From an uncultured Lachnospiraceae bacterium (lineage in GTDB: Bacteria; Bacillota; Clostridia; Lachnospirales; Lachnospiraceae), in NCBI GenBank assembly GCA_902779445.1, contig CACZBM010000004.1, positions 19,329 through 83,328 on the forward strand: a stretch of 64,000 nt of DNA. Direction: 5' to 3'. Below the pieces are notes generated by a model that saw only the letters and a list, made by a program, of their open reading frames with translations, made no database searches and was not told where the DNA came from. Shown here piece after piece: positions 33,924-41,244 of this stretch (its first letter is position 1; each line of letters starts with the position of its first letter). A program made the translations under genes and the position numbers.

Positions 33924-35719
33924 GCCACCTCCCCTGCGGAAATACGCCATTTAACAGCTTTGTTATAATCATCCCACATGCGGGAATACATTCCTTTAGC
34001 TTTTATGAGTTCATCATGGGTGCCCTCTTCGACAGCGTGGCCGTTTTCCAGCACTATTATCTTGTCCGCGCCAACCACTGTAGACAGACGGTGGGCTATC
34101 ATTATGACTGTGCGCCCTTTTGTAAGCTCTGCAAATGCTTTCTGTATCAGTGCTTCGTTTTCCGGATCCGCAAAAGCTGTTGCTTCATCAAGCACTACTA
34201 TAGGCGCGTCTTTTAAGATCGCTCTTGCCAGAGCTATTCTCTGCTGTTCGCCTCCCGAGAGATATGTTCCTTCGGTTCCGATAACCGTATCCACTCCCTT
34301 CGGAAGCTTCCTTATGATATCGTCACATTGTGCTGCACTAAGTGCCTTCAACACCTCTCTCCTGGTGGCCTCCGGCCTTGCGGAACGGACATTTTCGAGG
34401 ATACTTGCCTTAAAGAGCCTGTTATTCTGGAACACAAACGCTATCCTGTCCATAAGGTCGTGGGGGTCCGTAAAGCGCACATCCACACCACCAACCTTAA
34501 CTGTTCCGCTGCTCACATCCCAGAATCTCGGGATCAGGCTGGCTGCGGTCGTTTTACCTCCTCCGGAAGGCCCTACAAGAGCCACTGTCTGGCCGGGTTC
34601 CACCATGAAGGATACATGGTCGATAGCCGGAAGATCAGCTCCGTCATATGTAAAGCTCACATCTTCAAACTCCACGCTGTTATCCCGGGGGAGAATGGGA
34701 TGATCGGTAATATCCAGCACCGGCGCATCCATCACCTGGGATATTCTCTTAAGCGCAGTACTTGCCAGCATCATGCCGCTTGCGGCAAACATTATCCGTG
34801 CAAGAGCCGTGGAAATAATGGCTGAGAATACCGCATAGAATGCAAAGTTTGTTACGAATCCTGCAAAATTACCGGCAGCCAAAGATCCGGGCGCAAGAAA
34901 CAGCGTCGCAGGAATAAGGAATATAAAGGCTCCCTCGGTAAAGGTAAGGTTAACGGACTGCGGAACCCTGCACACACCGTCAGTATAGCTTTCCGCTTTC
35001 TCGCTGTAGTCTTCGATAGCTTCCTTAAATGCCTTAAACGAATACACCGTCTGCTGGAAAACTTTAACTACGGGAATACCCCGGACATACTCGGTTCCGG
35101 CTTTGCTTATCCCGTCCTGTGCTGCCTGATATTCCTGCATGATCTTTGCGTTTTTTCCGCCCATCATCGTAAACATGGCAATAATAGAGATGACCGCAGC
35201 CATTAGGCAGGCAGCTCCCATCCTCCAGTCAAAGGCAAACATTATTATTATCATGGAGACAAACATTGTGATGCTTCCGACTATATCTGCGAGATTATGT
35301 GCAAGAAGTGTTTCTGTTTCGGAAGCAGCTCCGTCGAGACGGTTTCTGAGTAAACCCGAAGCATTGGAATCAAAGAATCCGAGAGGTGTTTTCATGAGAT
35401 GTGCCATACCCTTTTTACGGATATTAGATGCAGTCCTGAAGGCTGCTAGATGTGTGCACATCAATGCTGCAAAGTAAACGATGATCCCTGCAACAGAGAA
35501 TCCAAATGCCATCCATCCGTATCTCCCGATGTCTGCAGCTTCTGTCCAGTTCGGGGCTACGTTTATAAGATCTCTCGCCACGAGCCAGATACAGATATAT
35601 GGCCCCATTCCGAGGATCATGGCTATTCCCGAAAGAACAAGTCCCAGAAAAGTCAGACCTTTGTAACTGCCTGCGTAATCCAGAAGCACAGCCAGATCAC
35701 TTTTCTTTTTTTCTTTCAT
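33920..35719 (-). CDS. ABC exporter half-transporter (permease-ATPase), first subunit
   Basis: The 599-residue protein has six spans (about 15-310), then the ATPase: Walker A GPSGGGKTT, signature LSGGEQQR, Walker B IVVLDEATAFADPEN, switch His in IAHRLS. The Walker B aspartate-glutamate pair is intact in both halves of the pair. Promoter and two palindromes lie directly upstream (35738-35837), the clearest regulatory region in this part of the window. Confidence 0.88.
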   Translation of the reverse strand: MKEKKKSDLAVLLDYAGSYKGLTFLGLVLSGIAMILGMGPYICIWLVARDLINVAPNWTEAADIGRYGWMAFGFSVAGIIVYFAALMCTHLAAFRTASNIRKKGMAHLMKTPLGFFDSNASGLLRNRLDGAASETETLLAHNLADIVGSITMFVSMIIIMFAFDWRMGAACLMAAVISIIAMFTMMGGKNAKIMQEYQAAQDGISKAGTEYVRGIPVVKVFQQTVYSFKAFKEAIEDYSEKAESYTDGVCRVPQSVNLTFTEGAFIFLIPATLFLAPGSLAAGNFAGFVTNFAFYAVFSAIISTALARIMFAASGMMLASTALKRISQVMDAPVLDITDHPILPRDNSVEFEDVSFTYDGADLPAIDHVSFMVEPGQTVALVGPSGGGKTTAASLIPRFWDVSSGTVKVGGVDVRFTDPHDLMDRIAFVFQNNRLFKASILENVRSARPEATRREVLKALSAAQCDDIIRKLPKGVDTVIGTEGTYLSGGEQQRIALARAILKDAPIVVLDEATAFADPENEALIQKAFAELTKGRTVIMIAHRLSTVVGADKIIVLENGHAVEEGTHDELIKAKGMYSRMWDDYNKAVKWRISAGEVA

Positions 35720-35737
35720 AAGTACTCCTCCTTCTGT

Positions 35738-35755
35738 GGTTAGCTTTTGCTAACC
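35738..35755. promoter_or_regulatory. Palindromic operator GGTTAGC-N4-GCTAACC (site 3)
   Basis: GGTTAGC TTTT GCTAACC, perfect 7-base arms, in the leader just ahead of the exporter ribosome site (AGGAGG). Confidence 0.7.
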
Positions 35756-35808
35756 TTATAACAAAAAAACCAGCGCTTTTCCACGCGCATAATAGTCCTA
35801 CGAGAAGG

Positions 35809-35837
35809 AGTATAATTAGCCTGCGCTAATTTGTCAA
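35809..35837 (-). promoter_or_regulatory. Exporter promoter with palindrome (site 4) filling the spacer
   Basis: On the minus strand TTGACA (35837-35832), 17-base spacer, TATACT (35814-35809). The spacer is occupied by the perfect palindrome AATTAGC CTGC GCTAATT (35814-35831), so a bound repressor would block polymerase. The -35 box overlaps the stop codon of larC. Confidence 0.8.
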
Positions 35838-37045
35838 GAGTCAAGGGGAGTCATTGGGACGGTTCTCAGTGACTTCCCCTGCTCTTTTGCAATCCTTGAT
35901 ATATCTTCATACTCATATTTTTCCCGGGTGATGCCGTAGCCTGATGATTTTTTCACCCTGACATCCCCGTAGGGAGTCGTTACGGTCTCTGTTTCTCTTT
36001 TCAGCACATACCTGTCATGCACTGTCTTTCTTATTCCAATGGTGGTAGTAAGCTTAAAAATAAGGGCAGCAAATCTCTCTCCGTCTTCTTCTCTGCATAA
36101 AACACTAAAGAGGGTGCCGGGGCGTCCTTTCTTCATCACTATGGAAGATGTGTAAACATCAAGGGCTCCTTCTGTCATCAGTCCTTCCATGGCAAAGGCG
36201 ATATCCTCTGCCGTCATATCATCTATATTGCATGAAAGCTCCAAAATTCTGTCTTTCAGATCTCCGGAAGATCCTTCTTCATTCCCTGTTTCTCCTGTAA
36301 AAATCCTGACACAGTTAGCCCTTTCAAAGTCCTTATTTCCCATACCGTATCCGATAGCTTTGGTTTTCATAACAGGCATATTCCCAAATGACTTAACGTA
36401 GTATTTTAGAAGAGCGGCTCCCGTGGGAGTCGTCAGTTCACCCTGTATTCCGTCATTATATGAAGGTATCTCTTTTAATAATTCCGCCGTAGCCGGAGCA
36501 GGTACAGGGAGAACCCCGTGAGCACAGTGCACTGTTCCGCTTCCTGTATTTACCGGACTTGCAGATATTCTGCCGGGAGACAGTCTGTCCATCAGATAGC
36601 AGACCGCTGTAATATCCGCTACAGCGTCCATGTTTCCCACTTCATGGAAATGTATTTCCTGAACCGGCACACCATGAACTTTTGATTCCGCCTCAGCTAG
36701 AAGACTATATACAGATAGTACATCTTTCTTTACTTTTTCGGAAATATCAAGGATACTCACGATATCTTCTATGCGGTGCATGCTGTTATGTCCGTGAGAT
36801 CCGTGTTTCTCATCATCATGGTCATGAAACTCATGACCTTCTCTTTCCCCATTGATAAAGACATCCATCTTTGCTCCGGAAATACCGCATTTTGAAACCC
36901 CGGTAAGCCTGTATTCAACACCGGGTATCTTCAGCATATTCAGTTCCTTAACGATCTCTTCTTTCTCCGGGAAAAGATCCAGAAGTGCGGCAGTCAGCAT
37001 ATCCCCTGCTGCGCCCATTGAGCAGTCTATAAAAATAGTCTTCAT
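35834..37045 (-). CDS. larC: Nickel-pincer cofactor biosynthesis protein LarC
   Basis: The 403-residue protein matches LarC: IDCSMGAAGDMLTAALLDL at the start, a His/Asp-rich loop (HEFHDHDDEKHGSHGH, about residues 72-88), EIHFHEVGNMDAVADI and ELTTPTGAALLKYY, and a C-terminal part with CNIDDMTAEDIAFAME. LarC is the CTP-dependent cyclometallase that inserts nickel into the pincer cofactor of lactate racemase. Here the two halves are in one continuous frame, whereas some organisms split them by frameshift. The start overlaps the ECF S-component gene by four bases. LarA, LarB and LarE are not in the window. The C-terminal residues come from a family C repeat. Confidence 0.9.
   Translation of the reverse strand: MKTIFIDCSMGAAGDMLTAALLDLFPEKEEIVKELNMLKIPGVEYRLTGVSKCGISGAKMDVFINGEREGHEFHDHDDEKHGSHGHNSMHRIEDIVSILDISEKVKKDVLSVYSLLAEAESKVHGVPVQEIHFHEVGNMDAVADITAVCYLMDRLSPGRISASPVNTGSGTVHCAHGVLPVPAPATAELLKEIPSYNDGIQGELTTPTGAALLKYYVKSFGNMPVMKTKAIGYGMGNKDFERANCVRIFTGETGNEEGSSGDLKDRILELSCNIDDMTAEDIAFAMEGLMTEGALDVYTSSIVMKKGRPGTLFSVLCREEDGERFAALIFKLTTTIGIRKTVHDRYVLKRETETVTTPYGDVRVKKSSGYGITREKYEYEDISRIAKEQGKSLRTVPMTPLDS
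35838..35879. repeat. Family C motif encoding the LarC C-terminus
   Basis: GAGTCAAGGGGAGTCA, then GGGACGGTTCTC and TGACTTCCCC: an inverted-orientation family C motif. It encodes the last residues of LarC (RTVPMTPLDS). Confidence 0.7.
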
Positions 37046-37572
37046 ATGAGTTTAGCCCTTTCAAGCGCCATCACAATAACCGGAATTATAATAAGCTGAA
37101 GTATGATACCGGGAACAGCATTGGTGATACCTCCTGCAATAAACATCGCAAAAGTAAAATCATTCTGTGTGACTCCGGAGATCAGGAATCTCACAATACC
37201 CCACACTATACGCCCGCAAATCATACAGATGATCAGGTTTACATAAATATATAATAACTTCTTTGGAAATATCCTGTAGAGAATACCTGAAAGAACTCCA
37301 TAGGTCGCAAGTTCAAAAGCCATGGATATACCTCCGGGAACGAGAACCGGCATTCCGAATACGGCTCCCCGTATAAGAGGTGCAATAAATCCAACAATAA
37401 ATCCCCAGAAACCGCCGCACATAAATCCGCATAGATATACCGGGATATGCATAGGTGACAGCATCTTCCCGATCTCCGGGATATTACCGATAAGAAGCGG
37501 AAGCACCATGCAGAGTGCAAGACACACAGCTGCATAGACAATCTTGCGCACGTTATTTGTTTTATTCTCCAT
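37042..37572 (-). CDS. ECF transporter S-component (substrate unknown)
   Basis: The 176-residue protein has six hydrophobic helices with the S-component features of a basic N-terminus (NNVRKIVYAAVCLAL) and MLSPMHIPVYLCGFMCGGFWG in helix two to three, then GGISMAFELATYG. S-components bind a vitamin or metal and dock with a shared energising module, which is not in this window. Co-translation with larC hints at nickel or a cofactor precursor, but this is inference. Confidence 0.82.
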   Translation of the reverse strand: MENKTNNVRKIVYAAVCLALCMVLPLLIGNIPEIGKMLSPMHIPVYLCGFMCGGFWGFIVGFIAPLIRGAVFGMPVLVPGGISMAFELATYGVLSGILYRIFPKKLLYIYVNLIICMICGRIVWGIVRFLISGVTQNDFTFAMFIAGGITNAVPGIILQLIIIPVIVMALERAKLI

Positions 37573-37590
37573 TAAATATTCTCTCCTTAA

Positions 37591-37626
37591 TAAAACGCCT
37601 GCAGATCCTATAAAGAACCTACAGGC
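37591..37626 (-). terminator. Hairpin between the small membrane protein and the ECF gene
   Basis: GCCTGTAG .. CTGCAGGC on the minus strand (one G-T pair, 14-base loop) followed by GTTTTATT. It lies 25 bases after the 37651 stop and just before the ECF ribosome site, so it may attenuate ECF-larC expression rather than end transcription completely. Confidence 0.5.
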
Positions 37627-37650
37627 ATATCATCACCATATAAACGCTTT

Positions 37651-37953
37651 TTATCTAAGCGCTCTGCGAACCGAACCCTTGGGATCTGTTATGAGAAGTC
37701 TTACGATCCAGATAACAAGTCCTAGTGCCACAACCGAAAGCCCGAGAAAAGCATCGTTGATCATATCTTCAAGAGCAGGTGTGAAGTAAGCATCCTTAAG
37801 CTCAGCATACTCAAAGAGTGCATCCACAAGCCACATTATCGAAGCTCCCCAGTAAAGGAAGCAGAGGATCCCAAGTCTCATGCTGTCATCTTTTCTGGTA
37901 TACCATTTCATTGTTACAAAAACCGCAGCAAATACTGTAATAAGTAATGTCAT
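37651..37953 (-). CDS. Small membrane protein of unknown function
   Basis: The 100-residue protein has three hydrophobic segments (about 1-14, 25-45, 68-88) and the motif LCFLYWGASIMWLVDALFEY. The tail is basic (GSVRRALR). I do not recognise a family. It follows the 37969 gene by 15 bases, and the two probably form a membrane pair. Confidence 0.65.
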   Translation of the reverse strand: MTLLITVFAAVFVTMKWYTRKDDSMRLGILCFLYWGASIMWLVDALFEYAELKDAYFTPALEDMINDAFLGLSVVALGLVIWIVRLLITDPKGSVRRALR

Positions 37954-37968
37954 TATTCTCTCTCCCTA

Positions 37969-38367
37969 TTATCCTATTGTGTCATCTGCCGTTCTGTCAC
38001 TGCGCTTTACAAGTGCATCTGCAGCTACACACATAACAACCCATACGAATGTGATAAGTACTGCCATACCGACTCCGACAGTTGCCATCTCCTGAAGCAT
38101 CTCCGCCGTATCGGAAGGATCATACATCGCTGTAAGAAACGGGAAATAAGGAACTACCTCGCCATGCCAGATATGCTCAAATGCAAGAAGGACCACTCCT
38201 CCCCAGAGCATATTGGAAAGCCACGTAAGCTTTCTGCTTAAAGGGATCCTTTTCACCGCGGTATTATCACTGTTCTCCTGTGCAGTCAAGATCTCCTTTT
38301 TCTCTTCTGCTTTTTTAACTGCTGTTACTACAACAGCTTCAGCTGCTGATACTATAAAACAAGCCAT
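37969..38367 (-). CDS. Small membrane protein of unknown function, paired with the next gene
   Basis: The 132-residue protein starts at the ATG at 38367 after GGAGG (an upstream extension of 8 codons is disfavoured). It has a hydrophobic start (MACFIVSAAEAVVVTAV), a charged stretch of about 30 residues, then two spans, with the motif LWGGVVLLAFEHIWHGEVVPYFPFL between them in two overlapping pieces. The His and Glu residues inside this membrane segment are unusual and could bind a metal. No known function. A family A repeat lies just upstream of its ribosome site. Confidence 0.68.
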   Translation of the reverse strand: MACFIVSAAEAVVVTAVKKAEEKKEILTAQENSDNTAVKRIPLSRKLTWLSNMLWGGVVLLAFEHIWHGEVVPYFPFLTAMYDPSDTAEMLQEMATVGVGMAVLITFVWVVMCVAADALVKRSDRTADDTIG

Positions 38368-38385
38368 AATATTTCCTCCGTGTCC

Positions 38386-38447
38386 TGTCATTCTGAGGGC
38401 TTTAGCCCGAAGAATCTCTGAGATCCTTCGCTCTGCTCAGGATGACA
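38386..38447. repeat. Full family A palindromic repeat
   Basis: TGTCATTCTGAG ... CTCAGGATGACA outer arms with GGGCTTTAGCCC inside. It lies between the Lys-rich gene and the 37969-38367 membrane gene. Confidence 0.85.
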
Positions 38448-38492
38448 CACTGTATTTACTTCTTCGCTATTCTAACATAAGCTATGCGCGAT

Positions 38493-38813
38493 TTAAAGAA
38501 GGAAAGTAGGGAGAGGGGTATTCAGTCCGAAGTGATCATTAAGTCCCTCCCGTTTTGAAATAGCAGAAAGTACCTGCTCATTTGTTCCGGCGATGACGCT
38601 CTTAGCAGCTACTGCCGGCTTTTTTGCAGCAGTCTTCTTAACTGCGCTCTTGGTTTTTACGGCCGTTTTCTTAACGGTCTTACTCTTAGCTTCAGTCACC
38701 TTCTTTACCTCCGTTTTCTTTTCTGCAGCCTTTTCAGCTTCCTTAACCTTTGCAGAAGCCTCATTTCCGCTGCTTGCGATAGCTCTTTTGATGCTGCTCT
38801 TTCCTATAGACAT
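38493..38813 (-). CDS. Lysine/alanine-rich low-complexity protein next to ParA
   Basis: The 106-residue basic protein has a conserved-looking N-terminus (MSIGKSSIKRAIASSG), then about 65 residues of Lys/Ala/Thr/Val/Glu repeats of histone H1 or AAKK type (KKTAVKTKSAVKKTAAKKP), and a non-repetitive C-terminus (NEQVLSAISKREGLNDHFGL). AAGGAGG precedes the ATG. Its gene follows the orphan ParA gene with only a family B repeat between. The short basic N-terminus is of the kind that stimulates ParA ATPases, so it is a candidate ParA partner. A nucleoid-binding role is the alternative. Confidence 0.65.
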   Translation of the reverse strand: MSIGKSSIKRAIASSGNEASAKVKEAEKAAEKKTEVKKVTEAKSKTVKKTAVKTKSAVKKTAAKKPAVAAKSVIAGTNEQVLSAISKREGLNDHFGLNTPLPTFLL

Positions 38814-38831
38814 ATTTCCTCCTTATTATTT

Positions 38832-38889
38832 GCCTTCCCCCTCCGGGGGAAGGGGGACTATGCCGCTTGTCGGCATGGTGGATGAGGGC
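38832..38889. repeat. Family B palindromic repeat between parA-like gene and the Lys-rich gene
   Basis: GCCTTCCCCCTCCGGGGGAAG, with CCTTCCCCC/GGGGGAAG arms, then ATGCCGCTTGTCGGCAT hairpin, then GGATGAGGGC. It ends 9 bases from the ParA-type stop codon. Confidence 0.85.
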
Positions 38890-38898
38890 CTTCCCTTA

Positions 38899-39681
38899 TC
38901 ACATGCTTTCAATTATTTCATCCGTCAGTGCCTCGTATTCTCCGGCACTTCTGGCGCTTTTCCTGTATGCCGTAACGGGTCTCGAATTATCCTGAGCCCA
39001 TTCAATTGTGCTGTCTGTCCTTATGATACTTTCGAAAACCCGGATCTCATCAATACTGTTTAAGTAGTCCTTGGTATCCTTATAATAGTTCTTTCTGGTA
39101 TTAACCTTTGTAAGGACTATTCCAAGGATATCAAGTCCCTTATTGGACTTTTTCTCCTGATTTATATAAGAGACCATGTTCGCAAGCCCGAATAACCCCC
39201 AGGGAGATGCTTCCACCGGGATAATGACATGATCTGTAATATGCAGAATATTTTTCACCCAGAGTCCGAGAGTCGGTGGTACGTCTATAAGAATATAGTC
39301 ATATTCGCCACGCTTAATAAGACTCTTAATACATCCGGATAAGATGTCTTTCTTTCCGTCCTTACCATACAGAAGTTCCTCAACCTCACTTAATCTTACG
39401 GATGACGGGATCACATCCAGTCCCTCTGCGAATGAGGGAACTATGATATCGGATATTTTTCTGTCTCCCGACAACATGTGATAGATATTATCTTTGCTGC
39501 TGTCATGCTCCATGACAGATTCTTCGCTTAAAAACGACAGCGACAGATTCATCTGCATGTCACCGTCTATCACGAGAACCTTACTGCCCCTCTCCATGAG
39601 ACAGTAAGCTACATTTGAACAGGTAGTGGTCTTTCCGGATCCACCCTTATTATTTGTAAAGCTAATTACTTTTGTATTCAT
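38899..39681 (-). CDS. Orphan ParA/Soj-family ATPase
   Basis: The 260-residue ATPase has the deviant Walker A NNKGGSGKTTTCSNVAY, the switch I region VIDGDMQMNLSLSFL and Walker B DYILIDVPPTLGLW. ParA proteins move DNA or large protein cargos over the nucleoid. There is no ParB, origin or plasmid gene nearby. The only associated gene is the Lys-rich protein downstream. This resembles ParA-like systems that position cytoplasmic cargo such as microcompartments, chemoreceptor clusters or carboxysomes, but the cargo here is unknown. TATACT lies a short distance upstream as a probable -10 box. Confidence 0.88.
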   Translation of the reverse strand: MNTKVISFTNNKGGSGKTTTCSNVAYCLMERGSKVLVIDGDMQMNLSLSFLSEESVMEHDSSKDNIYHMLSGDRKISDIIVPSFAEGLDVIPSSVRLSEVEELLYGKDGKKDILSGCIKSLIKRGEYDYILIDVPPTLGLWVKNILHITDHVIIPVEASPWGLFGLANMVSYINQEKKSNKGLDILGIVLTKVNTRKNYYKDTKDYLNSIDEIRVFESIIRTDSTIEWAQDNSRPVTAYRKSARSAGEYEALTDEIIESM

Positions 39682-39715
39682 TGAGATTTAGTATAGCATT
39701 TAGTTTGTTTTAGTA

Positions 39716-39747
39716 AAAGAGGGAACCGAAAGTACGGTCCCCTCTTT
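39716..39747 (-). terminator. Hairpin terminator after the sugar ABC operon
   Basis: AAAGAGGG..ACCG / CGGT..CCCTCTTT on both strands with a short loop; on the minus strand TTTTACT follows. It lies about 130 bases beyond the substrate-binding-protein stop, after two family B elements. Confidence 0.75.
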
Positions 39748-39759
39748 AGTGTGGTTATT

Positions 39760-39863
39760 CCCTCATCAGTCACCTTACGGTGACAGCTTCCCCCAGAGGG
39801 GGAAGCCTTCACAAGCCCTCTCCCTTTGGGAGAGGGTGTCGGCGTTAGCCGACGGGTGAGGGC
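39760..39863. repeat. Two family B elements in opposite orientation
   Basis: Copy 1 (39760-39807): CCCTCATCAGTCACC, TTACGGTGAC, then CTTCCCCCAGAGGGGGAAG. Copy 2 (39813-39863): AGCCCTCTCCC, GTGTCGGCG..GCCGAC, GGTGAGGGC. They point towards each other, occupying the 3' region of the sugar-binding-protein gene. Confidence 0.85.
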
Positions 39864-39876
39864 TCACCTATAATTT

Positions 39877-41061
39877 TTAGTAAACATCCTTCCAATCAGC
39901 GATGTTATCAGGATTGAACTGGAAAGGAGGTCCAAGGATGATCTCAGATCCGCCGTCTCCGCCGTCTGTAAGTGTGTACTCACCCATATCTCCAGCTGTG
40001 AACTTGTCGCCAACTGCTCCGGTGATCTCACCGTTTACAAGTGCGATTGAAGAGTAAGCTGCAAGCTTAGCAAGGTCGCTGGGATTCCAAAGGAACATGT
40101 AAGGGCATGAGTGTGCATCATCAGCACCGATGTACTCAGCCATCTCTGAAGGAAGTCCAAGTCCTGTAAGCTTTACAGAAGACTTCTGGTCCTGAAGAAC
40201 CTTAGCTGCTGCTGCGATACCTACAGTTGTAGGAGCGCAGATAACCTTGAGGTCAGGATACTTTGAAAGAAGAGCCTGAGCCTGGTCAGTTGACTTCTGA
40301 GGCTCGTCATCACCATAAGCAACTTCTACGAGCTCAAGTCCAGCATACTTGCTGTCGCTTTCCTGAATAGACTTCATAGCCTCGATCCAGGAGTTCTGGT
40401 TTGTAGCCTGTGATGTAGCAGAAAGGATAGCGTACTGTCCCTCACCGCCTGAAAGATCAAGAACTGCATCGATAAGAGCCTGTCCAACTTCGGTGATACC
40501 TGCCTGGTTGCAGAAAGTCATACGGCTGTCTGCGTTAACTTTTGAGTCAAAGCAGTTAACCTTGATGCCTGCGTCCATAGCTTCCTGAAGGGTAGCCTGA
40601 AGAGCGTTCTCATCGTTAGCTGCAACTGAGATAGAATCAACACCCTGTGAAATGAGTGACTGGATCTCTGTGATCTGAGCGTCAACTGTAGCTGCTGAAG
40701 GCTCCTTAACTACAACTGTTCCGCCATTTCCCTCTATAACTTCTGTGAAGCCTTCGATAGCCTTCTTGAAGTAAGGGTTACCTGCGCTCTTAACAACGAT
40801 AGCGAAGGTCTTTCCGGATACATCAGATCCGCCTGTTGCTGCCTCTGCTGCCTCTGCGCCTGCCTCTTCAGCGGGTGCTGCTTCCTCTGCGGGAGCTTCC
40901 TCAGCCTTAGGTGCTTCCTCTGCTGCGGGTGCTGCTTCTTCTGCTGCAGGTGCTGCTGCGGGTGCTGCTTCTTCAGTAGCTGCCCCTGAGCCGCCGCATC
41001 CAGCGAGAAGTGTAGCTGCCATTGCTGCTGTGAGCAAGATGCTTACTACTTTTCTTTTCAT
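39877..41061 (-). CDS. Sugar ABC transporter substrate-binding lipoprotein (rhamnose/ribose type)
   Basis: The 394-residue protein has a lipoprotein signal (MKRKVVSILLTAAMAATLLAGC, Cys at about 22, written in two parts: hydrophobic stretch then LLAGC). A long Ala/Glu/Pro-rich linker follows (about residues 30-70), then a type I periplasmic-binding domain (SGKTFAIVVKSAGNPYFKKA, AANDENALQATLQEAMDAG, ATSQATNQNSWIEAM). The start is at the ATG after AAAGGAGG. It is last in the ATPase-permease-permease-binding-protein operon. Rhamnose is the favoured substrate because of the rhamnose genes elsewhere in the window; ribose, galactose or autoinducer-2 are alternatives. Confidence 0.85.
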   Translation of the reverse strand: MKRKVVSILLTAAMAATLLAGCGGSGAATEEAAPAAAPAAEEAAPAAEEAPKAEEAPAEEAAPAEEAGAEAAEAATGGSDVSGKTFAIVVKSAGNPYFKKAIEGFTEVIEGNGGTVVVKEPSAATVDAQITEIQSLISQGVDSISVAANDENALQATLQEAMDAGIKVNCFDSKVNADSRMTFCNQAGITEVGQALIDAVLDLSGGEGQYAILSATSQATNQNSWIEAMKSIQESDSKYAGLELVEVAYGDDEPQKSTDQAQALLSKYPDLKVICAPTTVGIAAAAKVLQDQKSSVKLTGLGLPSEMAEYIGADDAHSCPYMFLWNPSDLAKLAAYSSIALVNGEITGAVGDKFTAGDMGEYTLTDGGDGGSEIILGPPFQFNPDNIADWKDVY

Positions 41062-41134
41062 AAAAATTTTTCCTCCTTTACCCATATGGGTTTAGTGTAT
41101 ATATCCACATCACTATGATGTAAATATTAGATTC

Positions 41135-41244
41135 GGCTTCTCCCTCTGGGCAAAACGTGCCAGTGGCACGTTTTGAATGGCGTTTAGCTGCGCTATGCGC
41201 AGCTGCCATCGGTGAAGCTGTCGGCGAAGCCGACTGATGAGGGC
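41135..41244. repeat. Long family B repeat at the end of the permease gene
   Basis: A long-form element: CTTCTCCCTCTGGG, the hairpin AACGTGCCAGTGGCACGTT, AATGGCGT.. with GCTGCGCTATGCGCAGC, and GTCGGCGAAGCCGAC, ending TGATGAGGGC. It abuts the stop codon of the permease at 41245. Confidence 0.85.

Noticed and set aside
33978..34703. 241-codon plus-strand frame opposite the exporter ATPase domain
   Set aside because: Antisense to Walker and signature motifs of a real ATPase; no ribosome site.
38493..39681. Plasmid or integrated-element partition locus
   Set aside because: ParA is present without ParB, replication, integrase or conjugation genes, and the flanking genes look chromosomal.
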